Source: Nitrosospira multiformis (GTDB lineage Bacteria > Pseudomonadota > Gammaproteobacteria > Burkholderiales > Nitrosomonadaceae). Taken from it: DNA of 64,000 bases. Position numbers and translations under genes: made by a program. The stretch lies in the NCBI RefSeq assembly GCF_900103165.1, contig NZ_FNKY01000001.1, positions 744,001-808,000 on the forward strand, written 5' to 3'. Of the stretch, positions 63,235-64,000 are shown in pieces (the stretch's first letter is position 1; each line of letters starts with the position of its first letter). Below the pieces are notes generated by a model. The model saw only the letters and a program-made list of their open reading frames with translations, searched no databases and had not been told where the DNA came from.

Positions 63235-64000
63235 ATGAAAAGATTGGAGCGTACCGCCAGATTGTCTTCGCAAGATAGATTCCTGAGTTCAACGGCGCTG
63301 GAAGATGGATTGACCGCGGCGCGCGAGGCCATGCTTTCCCTGCAGAAAGAGGATGGCCACTGGTGTTTTCCGTTGGAGGCGGACTGTACAATTCCGGCGG
63401 AGTATGTGCTAATGATGCATTTCATGGATGATGTGGACAGGGATCTCGAAGTCAGGCTCGCCCGATTCATCCGTGAAAAACAGGATCCCGCGCATGATGG
63501 CTGGCCGTTATACTACGGCGGCCATTTCGATCAAAGCTGTACGGTCAAAGCCTACTACGCCCTGAAGCTTGTGGGCGACTCTCCCGACGCGCCGCACATG
63601 ATACGCGCACGCGCAGCTATTCTGGAACATGGAGGCGCGGCACGGGCAAACGTATTTACGCGGATACTGCTTGCCATGTATGGCCAGATTCCCTGGCGTG
63701 GTGTTCCGTTTGTGCCGGTCGAGATCATATTGTTGCCTCGCTGGTTTCCGTTCCATTTAAGCAAAATCGCGTACTGGTCACGTGCCGTCACGGTACCGTT
63801 ATCCATTCTTTGCAGCTTGAAAGCGCGTGCCGCGAATCCGCGCAATATCCATATTCAAGAGCTGTTTACAGTGTCTCCGGAAAATGAACGGGGTTACTTT
63901 CCGGTACGCACCCGGCTGAATTGGCTATTTCTGATGATTGAGCGTATTGCCTCGCCATTCGAGCGATTTATTCCGTCTTTTCTGCGGCGCATCGCATTAA
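63235..64000 (+). CDS. shc: Squalene-hopene cyclase, 5' part (cut by window end)
   Basis: The first 255 codons of squalene-hopene cyclase (hpnF). The start MKRLERTARLSSQDRFL leads to LTAAREAMLSLQKEDGHWCF, then LEADCTIPAEYVLMMHFMDD and GGHFDQSCTVKAYYALKLVG, the usual N-terminal pattern with QW-type repeats. IQELFTVSPENERGYFP continues the match. The catalytic DXDDTA region lies beyond the window. The enzyme cyclises squalene to hopene at the inner membrane, the step before HpnH. An ATAGGTAAAA stretch precedes the ATG. The frame is open to the last base. Confidence 0.93.
   Translation, partial: MKRLERTARLSSQDRFLSSTALEDGLTAAREAMLSLQKEDGHWCFPLEADCTIPAEYVLMMHFMDDVDRDLEVRLARFIREKQDPAHDGWPLYYGGHFDQSCTVKAYYALKLVGDSPDAPHMIRARAAILEHGGAARANVFTRILLAMYGQIPWRGVPFVPVEIILLPRWFPFHLSKIAYWSRAVTVPLSILCSLKARAANPRNIHIQELFTVSPENERGYFPVRTRLNWLFLMIERIASPFERFIPSFLRRIAL

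Noticed and set aside
1-64000. CRISPR arrays, tRNA and rRNA genes
   Set aside because: No regularly spaced direct repeats, cloverleaf sequences with CCA-type ends or rRNA core motifs were noticed on reading. A covariance-model scan was not possible.

Overview
The window looks like chromosome of a moderately GC-rich betaproteobacterium, most likely an ammonia oxidiser of the Nitrosomonadaceae and probably Nitrosospira. The clues are a hopanoid cluster (hpnH, an MlaC-type hpnM, hpnN, a VacJ/MlaA lipoprotein and squalene-hopene cyclase), PEP-CTERM proteins with an EpsA-type regulator, several copper oxidase genes and a lexA-imuA-imuB-dnaE2 mutagenesis cassette. The genus is inferred from gene content and could not be checked by search.

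Layout. 1-1080: a REP-associated transposase gene with two inverted REP-like repeats around a decayed addiction-module gene. 1100-7219 (minus): SOS mutagenesis cassette lexA-imuA-imuB-dnaE2 with a palindromic operator. 7405-12433 (minus): two adjacent multicopper-oxidase-like genes and a NarL/FixJ response regulator. 12846-22551 (plus): a type II secretion-like operon with a major pseudopilin, GspF, GspE, four PilM/N/O/P-like inner-membrane genes, a lipoprotein secretin with a C-terminal cohesin-like domain, and three more pseudopilins. 22901-25002: an EpsA-type LuxR regulator, then a cyclic di-GMP-I riboswitch leading a PEP-CTERM gene. 25099-38825: a secreted protein, a TpsB transporter and a 3423-residue TpsA haemagglutinin, with a small inverted-repeat element at the 5' end of tpsB. 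39006-43495 (minus): a second PEP-CTERM protein, a Tat-exported PhoX phosphatase and a glycerophosphodiester phosphodiesterase. 44066-49361 (plus): an ExbB-like channel fused to DUF2341 and LamG domains, then ExbD, a TonB-like protein, a porin and a coiled-coil protein. 49656-52405 (minus): a small hypothetical and a CusS/CusR-type two-component system. 52862-55381: trpG-trpD-trpC. 55651-56904: a general porin. 57227 to the end: the hopanoid genes, with squalene-hopene cyclase cut by the window edge.

The most unusual observation is the multicopper oxidase pair. The 350-residue protein keeps the domain-1 copper motifs and has lost every recognisable domain-2 ligand except the axial-type methionine. 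The 929-residue neighbour has lost the domain-1 motifs and keeps a complete domain-2 set. Together they carry one full set of four motifs, which suggests an obligate hetero-oligomeric oxidase. Second is the five-gene proton-channel cluster built around a LamG-bearing ExbB homologue and a porin-like outer membrane protein. Third is the coupling of a c-di-GMP riboswitch to a PEP-CTERM gene beside a surface-adhesin secretion locus. Housekeeping parts (trp, hopanoids, SOS cassette) look conventional.
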